NCBI RefSeq assembly: GCF_963675585.1
Contig: NZ_OY776414.1
Span: 847,001-911,000, forward strand
Direction: 5' to 3'
DNA from: an uncultured Draconibacterium sp.
Lineage (GTDB): Bacteria; Bacteroidota; Bacteroidia; Bacteroidales; Prolixibacteraceae
DNA: 64,000 nucleotides
Below the pieces are notes generated by a model. It searched no databases and had not been told where the DNA came from. It saw only the letters and a program-made list of their open reading frames with translations. Below, in pieces: positions 9,656 to 19,380 of the stretch; position 1 is the stretch's first letter, and each line of letters opens with the position of its first letter. Made by a program: the position numbers and the translations under genes.

Positions 9656-10561
9656 ATGGCTGCTACTATTAAAATATGGTTGCACGCTTTTCGTTTACGA
9701 ACATTACCGCTGGCATTGTCGAGCACATTTTTGGGCAGTTTTATTGCTTTTTCGCACGATAAATTTAGTTGGGAAGTGGGTGTGTTTGCAATTCTGACTA
9801 CATTGTTTCTGCAGATTTTATCAAACCTTGCCAACGATTATGGTGATGCTCGAAAAGGAACGGATAACGAAGAACGTATTGGCCCGCAGCGTGTTACTCA
9901 ATCGGGAATGGTGACAATGAAAGCGATTAAACGCATGATTGCCGTTTTTGTAACATTGTCGTTGATTTCCGGTTTGGCACTCATATATTTTGGATTAAAA
10001 CAGTTGCCATTTTATATTGCCGTTCTGTTTTTTGTGTTAGGTATTTCGGCCATTTATGCCGCCGTAAAATATACCATGGGGAAAAATCCGTATGGTTACA
10101 TTGGTCTGGGCGATGTATTTGTGTTTATTTACTTTGGTTTGGTGGGGGTGTGCGGAACGTATTTTTTGCACACAGGAACGGTTGATCCGTGGATAATATT
10201 GCCGGCATCAACCATTGGTTTGTTAAGTTCGGGCGTGTTAAATCTGAACAACCTGCGCGACATCGAAAACGATTCAAAGTGCGGTAAAAAAACGCTGGTT
10301 GTGCGTATCGGTTCAAAATCGGCTAAATTCTATCATTTAACATTGGTGCTTGTTGCAGTTGTTTTAAGCATAGTTTATACTCTAATATCTTATAATTCGT
10401 TCTGGCAGTTTTTATTTGTGCTAACGCTGCCATTTTTATTTAGCAACGTAAAAACTGTTTTGCAAAATAAAGTGCCGGTTGAGCTCGATCCTGAATTAAA
10501 AAAGCTGGCGTTAACCACTTGTGCTTTTTCTATTGCATTTGGTGTAGGCCTTGTTTTATAG
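9656..10561 (+). CDS. menA: DHNA octaprenyl/polyprenyl-transferase
   Basis: The 301-aa integral membrane UbiA-family enzyme attaches the isoprenoid tail to 1,4-dihydroxy-2-naphthoate, giving demethylmenaquinone. Both Asp-rich motifs are visible: NLANDYGDARKGTDNEERIG (first, near residue 60) and LNNLRDIENDSKCGKKTL (second, near residue 200). Roughly eight hydrophobic segments lie between and around them. It begins 4 nt after the menB stop. The tail length cannot be read from sequence. Confidence 0.93.
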   Translation: MAATIKIWLHAFRLRTLPLALSSTFLGSFIAFSHDKFSWEVGVFAILTTLFLQILSNLANDYGDARKGTDNEERIGPQRVTQSGMVTMKAIKRMIAVFVTLSLISGLALIYFGLKQLPFYIAVLFFVLGISAIYAAVKYTMGKNPYGYIGLGDVFVFIYFGLVGVCGTYFLHTGTVDPWIILPASTIGLLSSGVLNLNNLRDIENDSKCGKKTLVVRIGSKSAKFYHLTLVLVAVVLSIVYTLISYNSFWQFLFVLTLPFLFSNVKTVLQNKVPVELDPELKKLALTTCAFSIAFGVGLVL

Positions 10562-10624
10562 GTATTTAGTCGCAAAATTATTTCAATAAAAGCGAACAGG
10601 TTTTAAATAAGAATTCAATATTTT

Positions 10625-11674
10625 ATGAAAGCCTACTTTCGAAAACGTACATTAAAATTCAATAAACCGGCGGGAACTTCCCGGGGAGTTTTATTGACAA
10701 AACCATCATGGTATATTTTTTTGTACGATAAGAATAATGCAAAAAGAGAAGGCCTTGGCGAAGTTTCTATTATTCCCGGATTAAGTATCGAAAACGAAGC
10801 GCAAATTGAAGCTAAACTTTCTGAAATATGCGATGCAATAAATGCAGGTACCTATGAATTCGATTCACCGCTCCCGGCTTTTCCTGCTATAAAATTCGGC
10901 TTGGAAATGGCACTTCAGGATTACGAAGCGAAAGGTTCAAAAATCTTATTTCCATCTGCTTTTACAAAAGGTACAAAAGGCATTAAAACCAATGGTTTAA
11001 TTTGGATGGCGCCAATGGAAGATATGTTTCGGCAGGTGGAGAAAAAACTGGATGCCGGCTTCCGATGTTTGAAAATGAAAATTGGGGCAATAGCTATTCA
11101 GCAGGAATTAGAGATTCTTGGCAATTTGCGCAAAAAGTTTAGTTCATCGGAATTGGAAATTCGTGTAGATGCAAATGGAGCTTTTTCGTTTGAAGAGGCA
11201 GGTGAAATCCTTGCAAAATTAAGCGAGTTGGAAGTTCATTCAATTGAACAACCCATTGCTGCAGGACAAGCAAAAAAAATGGCGGCCTTGTGTAAAAACC
11301 CTGCCATCCCGATTGCTTTGGATGAAGAGTTGATTGGTTTGTATTCTTTCGAGGAGAAAAAACGGCTGATTGAACAAATAAATCCCGGGTATTTAATTCT
11401 GAAACCCTCGCTGTTAGGTGGTTTTAAAGCAAGTGCCGAATGGATTACAATTGCCGGTGAGTTGGGAGTTGGATGGTGGGCTACTTCTGCGCTCGAATCG
11501 AATATCGGGCTGAATGCCATTGCGCAGTGGATCGCAACTTTCAACACCGAAATGTACCAGGGACTGGGACTGGGAAACCTGTACAAGGAAAATATTGGCA
11601 GTCCGTTGGAACTAAGAGGTGAAAGGCTTTTTTACGATACAAACCGGAAGTGGAATATTGAATTTATATCTTAG
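10625..11674 (+). CDS. menC: o-Succinylbenzoate synthase
   Basis: The 349-aa enolase-superfamily enzyme dehydrates SHCHC to o-succinylbenzoate. The barrel residues can be followed: Lys of KMKIGA (about 150), Asp182 in VDANGAF, Glu207 in SIEQP, Asp233 in ALDEEL and Lys260 in LKPSLLGG, with TSALESNIGL at the end of the barrel. A 63-nt gap separates it from menA, the widest in the operon. The menE start lies 4 nt after its stop. Confidence 0.92.
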   Translation: MKAYFRKRTLKFNKPAGTSRGVLLTKPSWYIFLYDKNNAKREGLGEVSIIPGLSIENEAQIEAKLSEICDAINAGTYEFDSPLPAFPAIKFGLEMALQDYEAKGSKILFPSAFTKGTKGIKTNGLIWMAPMEDMFRQVEKKLDAGFRCLKMKIGAIAIQQELEILGNLRKKFSSSELEIRVDANGAFSFEEAGEILAKLSELEVHSIEQPIAAGQAKKMAALCKNPAIPIALDEELIGLYSFEEKKRLIEQINPGYLILKPSLLGGFKASAEWITIAGELGVGWWATSALESNIGLNAIAQWIATFNTEMYQGLGLGNLYKENIGSPLELRGERLFYDTNRKWNIEFIS

Positions 11675-11678
11675 CGGC

Positions 11679-12761
11679 ATGAACCGGAAATTTCAGGGAG
11701 CAACTTTTAACAACAAATACTTTACAACAGAAGCTTTAATTGCTTATTCTGAAAAAGAACTTGCAAGTGGCTTGTTGCCTGAATGGGAACTTAAGATATA
11801 CCGATTTTTACTGACATTTTTCGACGATAAAGAGTATGTGGAACAATTAAGTTCCGGAACAACGGGAATTCCCAAAAATTTTAAACTCTCTAAAAGTGCC
11901 ATGATACAATCGGCACAAAATACCATTGAAATACTTGGCCTTAAGCCGGAAGATAATGCTTTGCTTTGTTTGCCTATCGATTACATTGCCGGTAAAATGA
12001 TGGTGGTTCGTGCACTGCTTGCCGGATTTAATCTAATCTGGGAAGAACCTTCTTCTGCTCCTTTGTTGCAGAATTATGATACAATCGATTTTTGTGCAAT
12101 GGTTCCGATGCAGGTATACAATTCCATCGAAAACAGAGAAGTTTTTAAAAGTATCGGAACGCTTATTATTGGCGGTTCTGAATTACGTTCGGATGTAAAA
12201 GAATTAATTGGAGGCCTGTCGAATACGATTTATGAAACCTACGGAATGGCAGAAACCTGTTCGCATATCGCTTTGCGAAAAATTAGTGGACATAACCGGG
12301 ATGAATCGTTTAAAATCTTACCCGGAATAAGCATTTTTACTGACGAAAGAAACTGTCTGAGAATTTCAGCTTCCTACCTGGAAAATGAAGTTGTTACCAA
12401 TGATGTGGTAGAGCTGATTGATGATACACGATTTGTTTGGAAAGGCCGTTACGACAATCTTATAAATTCGGGAGGAATAAAAATAAATCCGGAACAACTG
12501 GAAGCTTCCATTTCAAAAATTATTGGGATGGAGTGTGCCGTAATTGGTGTGGCTGACAAAAAACTGGGACAGAAAGTGGTGTTGTTTGTTGAATCGGTTC
12601 AAAAATTAGATACCAATGATTTAGAATTGCTGATAAAAGATAAGTTACCCGGATTTCATGTTCCCCGGAAAATTGTGGTAGTAAAACAGTTGCCCCGAAA
12701 TAAATCGTTTAAAACTGACCGATTAAAATTGAAAGAGCTCATCGATAGAAAAGACATATAA
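11679..12761 (+). CDS. menE: o-Succinylbenzoate-CoA ligase
   Basis: The 360-aa ANL-family adenylating enzyme activates o-succinylbenzoate with ATP and CoA. Motifs seen are the P-loop-like [48 protein letters not shown] and a C-terminal [11 protein letters not shown] holding the adenylation Lys. The ATG at 11679, just after the menC stop, is preferred. An in-frame upstream ATG at 11619 would overlap menC by 56 nt and add 20 residues that do not resemble the family. The protein is short for the family because the N-terminal domain is compact, as in other Bacteroidetes MenE. Confidence 0.9.
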   Translation: MNRKFQGATFNNKYFTTEALIAYSEKELASGLLPEWELKIYRFLLTFFDDKEYVEQLSSGTTGIPKNFKLSKSAMIQSAQNTIEILGLKPEDNALLCLPIDYIAGKMMVVRALLAGFNLIWEEPSSAPLLQNYDTIDFCAMVPMQVYNSIENREVFKSIGTLIIGGSELRSDVKELIGGLSNTIYETYGMAETCSHIALRKISGHNRDESFKILPGISIFTDERNCLRISASYLENEVVTNDVVELIDDTRFVWKGRYDNLINSGGIKINPEQLEASISKIIGMECAVIGVADKKLGQKVVLFVESVQKLDTNDLELLIKDKLPGFHVPRKIVVVKQLPRNKSFKTDRLKLKELIDRKDI

Positions 12762-12784
12762 AAACGTATAAAATCAAATATAAA

Positions 12785-13669
12785 ATGGATAAAAATACAA
12801 CAATCGGATGGATAGGAACCGGCGTGATGGGAACTTCGATGGTCGGTCATTTGCACAAAGCAGGTTATAAATGTATTGTATACAACCGTACCAAAGCAAA
12901 AGCAGAGAAACTGCTTGCAGAAGGTGTTAGTTGGGCCAACAGTCCCGGTGAAGTAGCTGCTAATTCCGATGTGATTTTTACAATTGTGGGTTTTCCAAAA
13001 GATGTGCGCGAGGTTTATTTTGGTGAAAACGGAATACTCAATTCGGCAAAACCGGGTGCAGTGTTGATTGATATGACTACCACAGAACCCAGTTTATCAG
13101 TTGAAATTTATGAGGCGGCAAAAACAAAGAATATTCAGTCGATTGACGCTCCTGTTTCGGGAGGTGATGTAGGAGCGCAAAATGCTACCTTGTCGATAAT
13201 GGTTGGTGGCGAAGAAGCAGCAGTGGAACAAATTCGTCCCTTATTTGAGTTGCTGGGAAAAAGTATTGTTTACCAGGGAGCTGCAGGATCGGGTCAACAC
13301 ACAAAAATGTGTAATCAGATTACCATAGCAGGAACCATGATTGGGGTTTGCGAATCGTTGTTGTACGGGCACAAAGCAGGGCTCGATTTGCCAATAATGC
13401 TGTCGTCGATTAGTGGTGGTGCAGCCGGTTGCTGGACCTTAAACAACCTTGCTCCGAGAATTGTGGCACGTAATTTCGATCCCGGATTTTTTGTCGAACA
13501 TTTTATAAAAGACATGGGGATTGCTTTAAAAGAAGCCGAATCGATGGGACTCTCGTTGCCCGGTTTAGCTCTTGTAAAACAACTTTATTTGTCGGTTCAG
13601 GCGCAGGGGCACGGAAAATTGGGAACACATGCACTAAGCCTGGCGCTTGAAAAAATGTCGGGTATGTAA
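12785..13669 (+). CDS. Beta-hydroxyacid dehydrogenase (3-hydroxyisobutyrate/tartronate-semialdehyde reductase family)
   Basis: The 294-aa protein has an N-terminal Rossmann domain ([20 protein letters not shown], then an NRT loop that favours NADPH), the substrate-binding loop [16 protein letters not shown] and the catalytic Lys174 in [12 protein letters not shown]-terminal all-helical domain follows. The family includes 3-hydroxyisobutyrate dehydrogenase, tartronate-semialdehyde reductase and succinic-semialdehyde reductase; the substrate cannot be chosen from sequence alone. It starts 23 nt after menE and may be read from the men operon, but a menaquinone role is not implied. Confidence 0.85.
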   Translation: MDKNTTIGWIGTGVMGTSMVGHLHKAGYKCIVYNRTKAKAEKLLAEGVSWANSPGEVAANSDVIFTIVGFPKDVREVYFGENGILNSAKPGAVLIDMTTTEPSLSVEIYEAAKTKNIQSIDAPVSGGDVGAQNATLSIMVGGEEAAVEQIRPLFELLGKSIVYQGAAGSGQHTKMCNQITIAGTMIGVCESLLYGHKAGLDLPIMLSSISGGAAGCWTLNNLAPRIVARNFDPGFFVEHFIKDMGIALKEAESMGLSLPGLALVKQLYLSVQAQGHGKLGTHALSLALEKMSGM

Positions 13670-13678
13670 AAGCCGTTT

Positions 13679-15613
13679 TTAAGGAAGAACTTTATTTTTT
13701 AGCGGAAGGTATTTTTCTATCACTTTGGTTAAATCCTCTCGCTTTAAAGGCTTCGATAAATAATCGTTGCAACCAGCTTCAAGGGCAATTTCTTTATCGC
13801 CCGAAAGAGCAAATGCTGTTTGTGCTACAATCGGAACATTTTTATCGATCTTTCTGATCTCGTTGGTGGCTTTAATACCATCCATTACCGGCATTTTAAT
13901 GTCCATAATAACTAGCGAGATATTGGCCTGTTTGAGAAAAATATCAACTGCCTCAACGCCATTTTTTGCCCAAATAATCTCGATTTGATCATTGTTTAGA
14001 ATTGTATAAAGCAAGTTGTAACTCACTTCATCGTCTTCGGCGACCAATATTCGATACTGTTTTTTAGTAATTCCGTGGTCTGTCATTTTAGTTGGTTTTT
14101 GGGTTTTATTATTAGATATTTCAACCGGAGAATAATTGATTGTAAAGTAAAATGTTGTTCCTTTATTTTCTTCCGACTCTACCCATATTTCACCGTCAAG
14201 AAGTTCAACATATGCCTTACAAATTGATAGTCCCAGGCCCGAGCCTTCGTATCCTCTTGTCAGGCTTAAATCGGCCTGGACAAAACGATCGAAAATAGCA
14301 GCTTGCCTGTTTTTGGGTATTCCAATGCCCGTATCTTTTACATAGAAATTGAGCATGTTTTCTAAAGCTTCTACACCGACTTCCACATAGCCTTGATTGG
14401 TGAATTTTAGCGAATTTTTAATTAAATTAATTAAAATGGATTCCAGTTTATTGCTGTCGGTATTTATACAAAATGACTCCAATTTATCCGGAATTTTAAA
14501 TTCAAGGTTTTTGTCTTTGAAATTTTTAGAAAAGAATTGAGAAATGTAAGTAAATGTTTTTCCCAAATTAACTTCAGAAGTATTTACCAGTAATTCGCCG
14601 GCCTCAATTTTCGACAACTCAACAATGTCGTTAATGGTTTGCAATAAGCGTGTTCCGCTTTGTCGGATAATATCCAGGTATTGTTCTTGTTTGTCTTTTG
14701 TCAGCTCCGGATCAGAGATTAAATCAAGAAAACCGATAATACCATTCATTGGGGTTCGTATCTCATGACTCATATTTGCTAAAAAGGCCGATTTTAACCG
14801 ATCACTTTCTTCTGCATCATATTTGGCCTGAATCAGTTTTTTCTCAATTTGTTTTCTGCGGGTTATCTCATCGTTCAGCGCTTTATTACGTGTTTCCAGT
14901 AAATGTGTTCTTTCCTTAACGTTGCTCTCCAGCGATTCATTAATGCTTTTAATTTTTTCTTGCTGTTCTGATAATTGAAGGAGGTGCACAAATTCTTCCC
15001 GCTCCATTCGTTTGGTATTGTAGAGGGCCACTATTGCAATAATGTTAGCCGAAATGTAAAAGGTATTGGTAACAATAAGCTGTTCAACTTGAATGATATC
15101 AACATTATTTAAAAACAGGGTTCCAATATTGTATACTATTACAATCAGAATTCCAGGAATAACAGCATAAATAAAATGCAGTTTAATAAAAAAATACCCC
15201 GCCATAAAAATGAGAAATATACCTCCGTAATAAAATATATTTACTGGATTTGTGATTAACATATATAATATTCCGCTTCCTCCAACCACATAGCTAATTG
15301 AAATGAGTATTTGCCAAAATTGTTTGAACCTAGGATGAAATGACAAAAGCAGAACAGCAAGAAGAAAGGGAGTTACAATGCCGTAACGAACAATAAAAAA
15401 GTGGTGATAAAAAGCCTGGTTGGTGTAATAATCAAGAAATCCCAATAAAGCATACAAAAATGTTACAACAACAAAAGAAATACGAAATCCGCGAATCGAT
15501 TTCTTAAAATATGTTTCTCTAAACTGTTTTTCAATCTCCGGAGAATTAAAAAATAATGTCCAGCGATTAATATTCAGATCCTTAACCTGAGTCTGCTCAT
15601 TTTTAATTGGCAT
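13679..15613 (-). CDS. Hybrid sensor histidine kinase/response regulator
   Basis: The 644-aa membrane kinase has about six hydrophobic segments in the first 190 residues, a short coiled coil, then HisKA with the phospho-accepting His283 in LANMSHEIRTPMNG. A HATPase domain follows (N-box NLIKNSLKFTNQG, DTGIGIP, GSGLGLSI) and a C-terminal receiver domain with Asp571 in LVIMDIKMPVMDG. No DNA-binding output is present, so the receiver probably acts by phosphotransfer. The ATG at 15613 is chosen. A longer frame opens with TTG at 15715, but the extra 34 residues look unlike a protein start. The gene converges on the dehydrogenase with a 9-nt gap. The signal is unknown. Confidence 0.85.
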   Translation of the reverse strand: MPIKNEQTQVKDLNINRWTLFFNSPEIEKQFRETYFKKSIRGFRISFVVVTFLYALLGFLDYYTNQAFYHHFFIVRYGIVTPFLLAVLLLSFHPRFKQFWQILISISYVVGGSGILYMLITNPVNIFYYGGIFLIFMAGYFFIKLHFIYAVIPGILIVIVYNIGTLFLNNVDIIQVEQLIVTNTFYISANIIAIVALYNTKRMEREEFVHLLQLSEQQEKIKSINESLESNVKERTHLLETRNKALNDEITRRKQIEKKLIQAKYDAEESDRLKSAFLANMSHEIRTPMNGIIGFLDLISDPELTKDKQEQYLDIIRQSGTRLLQTINDIVELSKIEAGELLVNTSEVNLGKTFTYISQFFSKNFKDKNLEFKIPDKLESFCINTDSNKLESILINLIKNSLKFTNQGYVEVGVEALENMLNFYVKDTGIGIPKNRQAAIFDRFVQADLSLTRGYEGSGLGLSICKAYVELLDGEIWVESEENKGTTFYFTINYSPVEISNNKTQKPTKMTDHGITKKQYRILVAEDDEVSYNLLYTILNNDQIEIIWAKNGVEAVDIFLKQANISLVIMDIKMPVMDGIKATNEIRKIDKNVPIVAQTAFALSGDKEIALEAGCNDYLSKPLKREDLTKVIEKYLPLKNKVLP

Positions 15614-15987
15614 CGTATGTAAAAATGTGTGTGTACCTATTTTTCCTCTTATCTTCCCGATGCACAACTCTTTGTAAGGAAGACGTAAAGTAGTAAAATT
15701 TAGTTTAATTTTCAAAATTAATTGTGTTCTGCATTTATCAGCTACGTATTACTTCATTCTTTTAGCTATAATTCGGAACACTATCCGGGAAATGGATCTA
15801 CCTGAAGCATCACCATATCTTTTTAGTACTTAATCTTTTGCAAGAAGCTGAAAAAACTCTCATAAAAAGAAGAAAAAATCCCTTCGATAAATATTCCTAA
15901 AACGTCGGTAAAAAACGCCAGTTCTTCTATTCTGTTTTATTTAATGTCAGAACTGGAATAAGTTTGATTGATAAATTTATTTAGGAT
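15614..15987. other. Divergent intergenic region, kinase / export operon
   Basis: About 370 nt separate the leftward hybrid kinase from the rightward export operon. It must hold both promoters. I see no exact TAnnTTTG element, no convincing operator and no missed gene. The part next to the kinase could encode a longer kinase N-terminus if the TTG at 15715 is used. Confidence 0.5.
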
Positions 15988-17307
15988 ATGAAAACAAAAA
16001 CAGTTCTTCTTTTAATCACACTGGTATTACCGTTTTTTATGAAAGCACAAGAAACGGAGGAGCTACCGGAAATCTGGAGTTTAGACGATTGCATTGAATA
16101 TGCCTTGACTCAGAATATTTCGGTGCGTCAAAGTATTTTAACCAACATGTCGAATGAAGTAAACAAGGAACAGGCCGAAGCGCAAATGCTGCCTTCGCTG
16201 AATGCTTCGGCCCGACAAAATTTTACATGGTCGAAAATTGAGGATCTTACTACCGGCGAAAGCAGCTTTGAAGGTTCGAACAGCCGAAGTATGTCGCTTA
16301 ATTCGAGTGTTACCATTTACAATGGATTACGTCTGAAAAATCTTATTAAACAGGCTGAACTTGATCTTCAGGCCGGAATATTCAACTCGGAGACCATAAA
16401 AGAATCGATAACCATTAGTATTCTGAATGCCTTTTTACAAGTGGTTGCTTACGAGGAAAATGTAAAAAATGCGCAAAGTAACCTGGAGGCCACCAGCGAT
16501 CAGTTAAAACTTTCCGAGGCACGTCTTCAGTCTGGCATAATTGCGCGTTCCGATTATTTGCAGGTAAAATCACAACTGGCAACTGAGAAGCTTACGCTTG
16601 CAAATGCACAAAGCCAGTACGCTATTTCAAAAATTAGTTTAATGCAGCTGATGGAACTTCCGGTTGATGAGAATTTTGCAATTAAACGCCCGGTTCTGAA
16701 CGAAAATATCAATAAAAACCTGTTGCCCAATGCGGCAGAAGTGTATGCCCTTGCTTTGGGAATTAAACCACAAATTAAAAGTGCAGAATACCAGAAAGAA
16801 AGTGCAGCCTTAAATGAAAAAATTTCACGTGGAAATTACTTCCCGTCCATCAGTGCCAACGCCGGACTTTCGTCTGGGTTTTCTAGCAGTATGGGACAAT
16901 TAGGCGACCAGGTTACACCTACCGTTGGCCTTTCTGTATCAATACCAATTTTTCAAAACAAACAGATAAAATCTAGTGTAGCCATTGCAAAAATCGGTTA
17001 TCAAAGCGCCGAACTCAACGAACTGGATACAAAAAACGAATTACGAAAAAACATCGAACAGGCTTGTGTTGATGTAACCTCCGCACAGATTGAATACGAA
17101 GCTAGTCTCGAAAGTTTTGGTTCATACCAGGAGTCGTACGCACTTGCCGAAGAAAAATTTAATAACGGGCTGATTAATTCAGTAGACTTTTTATTCGAAA
17201 AGACCAATCTGATTACTGCTGAGAATGAATTTCTGAAGTCACAATTCAACCTCATTTTTAGCTACAAAATTCTGGATTTTTACATGGGAAATCCCATCAC
17301 TTTATAA
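15988..17307 (+). CDS. TolC-family outer membrane efflux protein
   Basis: The 439-aa protein has a signal peptide (hydrophobic stretch to about residue 20, ending MKAQE). Two outer-membrane-efflux (OEP) repeats of long amphipathic helices follow, with characteristic LQVKSQLATEKLTLANAQ and NAGLSSGFSSSMGQ regions. It should form the outer-membrane channel of a tripartite exporter. It is the first gene of a four-gene operon with an adaptor, an ABC ATPase and a MacB-type permease. Confidence 0.9.
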   Translation: MKTKTVLLLITLVLPFFMKAQETEELPEIWSLDDCIEYALTQNISVRQSILTNMSNEVNKEQAEAQMLPSLNASARQNFTWSKIEDLTTGESSFEGSNSRSMSLNSSVTIYNGLRLKNLIKQAELDLQAGIFNSETIKESITISILNAFLQVVAYEENVKNAQSNLEATSDQLKLSEARLQSGIIARSDYLQVKSQLATEKLTLANAQSQYAISKISLMQLMELPVDENFAIKRPVLNENINKNLLPNAAEVYALALGIKPQIKSAEYQKESAALNEKISRGNYFPSISANAGLSSGFSSSMGQLGDQVTPTVGLSVSIPIFQNKQIKSSVAIAKIGYQSAELNELDTKNELRKNIEQACVDVTSAQIEYEASLESFGSYQESYALAEEKFNNGLINSVDFLFEKTNLITAENEFLKSQFNLIFSYKILDFYMGNPITL

Positions 17308-17334
17308 ACTGCAAAAAATTAAATACAAAATATT

Positions 17335-18573
17335 ATGAAAAAGAAAACAATTATCATTATCGCATTACTGCTGGTTGTTATGGTATCTGCAGCACTTGTT
17401 TTAATGCCTAAGAAAGTTGATGTCAGCCAAATTGATATCAAAACAGCCAAAGCAGGACAGGGGACAATTAGTAATTCGGTTGAAGCAACCGGTACATTAG
17501 AAGCCATTACAACGGTAGAAGTAGGTACGCAGGTTTCGGGTATTGTGGAAAAACTGTTTGTGGATTACAACTCATACGTAAAGAAAGGACAGCTGCTTGC
17601 AAAAATTGATACAACCAATCTTGCAGCACAACTGGAACAAAGTCAGGCTACTTTAGACAATGCAAAAGCTGAATTGGATTACCAGCAGGCCACCTACGAC
17701 AGAATGGCTCCGCTTAACGAAAAACAACTTATATCGCAAACCGATTACGATCAAACAGTGTACAATTTGAATAAAGCCCGTGCGAGTTACAACAGCGCAT
17801 TGGCTCAGCACAAAAAGAACCAGATTAATCTTGATTACGCTCTTATTTATTCGCCCATCGATGGAGTTGTTTTGAACAAAGAAGTGGAAGAAGGACAGAC
17901 TGTTGCAGCCAGCTTTAGCACTCCAACACTTTTTAGTATTGCCAACGACCTTACTCAAATGCAGGTTGAAGCTGATATTGATGAGGCCGATATTGGCCAA
18001 ATAAAAGAAGGACAACGTGTTGAGTTTACAGTTGATGCTTATCCTTTGACTATTTTCGAAGGAAAAGTGACACAATTACGCTGGGAACCAACAGTAACAA
18101 ACAATGTAGTTACGTATACCATAATTGTTGATGCACCCAATCCGGATTATAAATTAATGCCCGGAATGACAGCCACCATTAAAGTGTTTGTATTGGAGAA
18201 GAATGACATTTTGGTTGTGCCAAGCAAAGCCCTTCGTTTTTCTCCCGATCAGAAATTACTGATGAGCTACATGAGCCAGCAGGGTGGAGCAAAGCCTGAA
18301 AAAGATGGTGCACCACAAATGGCTCCAGGAGGAGAGATGCCACCTCAAAATATGGACAGCAAAGACGCACCCAAAATGGTATGGGTAAAAGAAGGAACAA
18401 CCATTCATCCGGTTCCGGTGGAATTGGGTCTTGATGACGACATAAACGCCGAAATACTTTCAGGATTAAAAGGTGGAGAAGAGATAGTACTAAGTATGGA
18501 GCAAAAAGGTGCAGCAGCCGATACGAAAAAAGCCGGTGGAAATCCATTTATGCCAGGCCCTCCGGGAAGATAG
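17335..18573 (+). CDS. MacA-like periplasmic adaptor (HlyD family)
   Basis: The 412-aa adaptor has an N-terminal membrane anchor (residues about 4-22) and a barrel-sandwich/lipoyl half (VEVGTQVSGIVEKLFVDYNS). An alpha-helical hairpin of about 70 residues follows, then the second lipoyl half (YSPIDGVVLNKEVEEGQTV) and a beta-barrel. A Pro-, Gly- and Met-rich insert (roughly residues 318-350) interrupts the C-terminal membrane-proximal region and is not typical of MacA. The neighbouring ATPase and MacB permease indicate an ABC-driven rather than RND-driven pump. Confidence 0.88.
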   Translation: MKKKTIIIIALLLVVMVSAALVLMPKKVDVSQIDIKTAKAGQGTISNSVEATGTLEAITTVEVGTQVSGIVEKLFVDYNSYVKKGQLLAKIDTTNLAAQLEQSQATLDNAKAELDYQQATYDRMAPLNEKQLISQTDYDQTVYNLNKARASYNSALAQHKKNQINLDYALIYSPIDGVVLNKEVEEGQTVAASFSTPTLFSIANDLTQMQVEADIDEADIGQIKEGQRVEFTVDAYPLTIFEGKVTQLRWEPTVTNNVVTYTIIVDAPNPDYKLMPGMTATIKVFVLEKNDILVVPSKALRFSPDQKLLMSYMSQQGGAKPEKDGAPQMAPGGEMPPQNMDSKDAPKMVWVKEGTTIHPVPVELGLDDDINAEILSGLKGGEEIVLSMEQKGAAADTKKAGGNPFMPGPPGR

Positions 18574-18615
18574 TTTATTAGAAATAAGGTTCAGTAATAA
18601 TTAAGAATACTCAAA

Positions 18616-19368
18616 ATGGGAGAAGCAATTATAAAAGTTAACGAACTGCGAAAAGATTATCATGTTGGAGAGATGACAGTTCATGCCTTGCGTGGAGTAG
18701 ATCTGGAGATAAATAAAGGCGATTTCGCAGCAATAATGGGCGCCAGCGGTTCGGGCAAGTCAACCATGCTCAACATCCTGGGCTGCCTCGATAAACCAAC
18801 AAACGGCGAATACCTTTTGGATGGAGTGAATATGGGAAAACTGAACAGGAATCAACTGGCCGGATTACGCAACAATAAGTTGGGATTTATCTTTCAGTCG
18901 TACAATTTGTTGCCGCGAACAACGGCTTTGGAGAACGTGGAGTTGCCCTTGTTTTATAACTCAAAAATACGCTCGAAAGAAAGGAAGGAACGTGCCATGC
19001 ATGCACTTGAACAGGTGGGATTGGCTGATCGAATGGATCACATGCCCAACCAGTTGTCGGGAGGACAACAGCAACGCGTTGCCATTGCCCGTTCGCTGGT
19101 AAACGATCCGGTGGTAATTCTGGCAGATGAGGCCACGGGAAACCTTGATACCCGGACTTCTTACGAAATAATGGAGTTGTTTCAGCAATTAAATGATAAT
19201 GGGAAAACCATTGTGTTTGTAACGCACGAATCGGACATTGCCCGTTTTATGAAACGAAATATTGTTTTCAGGGATGGCAGAATACAAAAGCAATCACTTG
19301 TGAAGGACCGTTTTAATGCAAGCGAATTAATTAAAGCCTTGCCCGCCGAAGATGATTACGAATCTTAA
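18616..19368 (+). CDS. ABC transporter ATPase, MacB/LolD type
   Basis: The 250-aa ATPase has Walker [10 protein letters not shown], a Q-loop in [11 protein letters not shown], signature [15 protein letters not shown], Walker [13 protein letters not shown] and the H-loop His in VTHESD. This sequence type belongs to the MacB/LolD/FtsE group, which powers mechanotransmission exporters rather than substrate channels. It is encoded between the adaptor and the permease, 12 nt before the latter, so here the ATPase and membrane parts of MacB are separate proteins. Confidence 0.92.
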   Translation: MGEAIIKVNELRKDYHVGEMTVHALRGVDLEINKGDFAAIMGASGSGKSTMLNILGCLDKPTNGEYLLDGVNMGKLNRNQLAGLRNNKLGFIFQSYNLLPRTTALENVELPLFYNSKIRSKERKERAMHALEQVGLADRMDHMPNQLSGGQQQRVAIARSLVNDPVVILADEATGNLDTRTSYEIMELFQQLNDNGKTIVFVTHESDIARFMKRNIVFRDGRIQKQSLVKDRFNASELIKALPAEDDYES

Positions 19369-19380
19369 AAGTACAACAAA

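Noticed and set aside
11619-11678. Earlier menE start overlapping menC by 56 nt
   Set aside because: ATG 11679 lies 4 nt after the menC stop and gives a family-like N-terminus; the extra 20 residues read through menC coding sequence in another frame.
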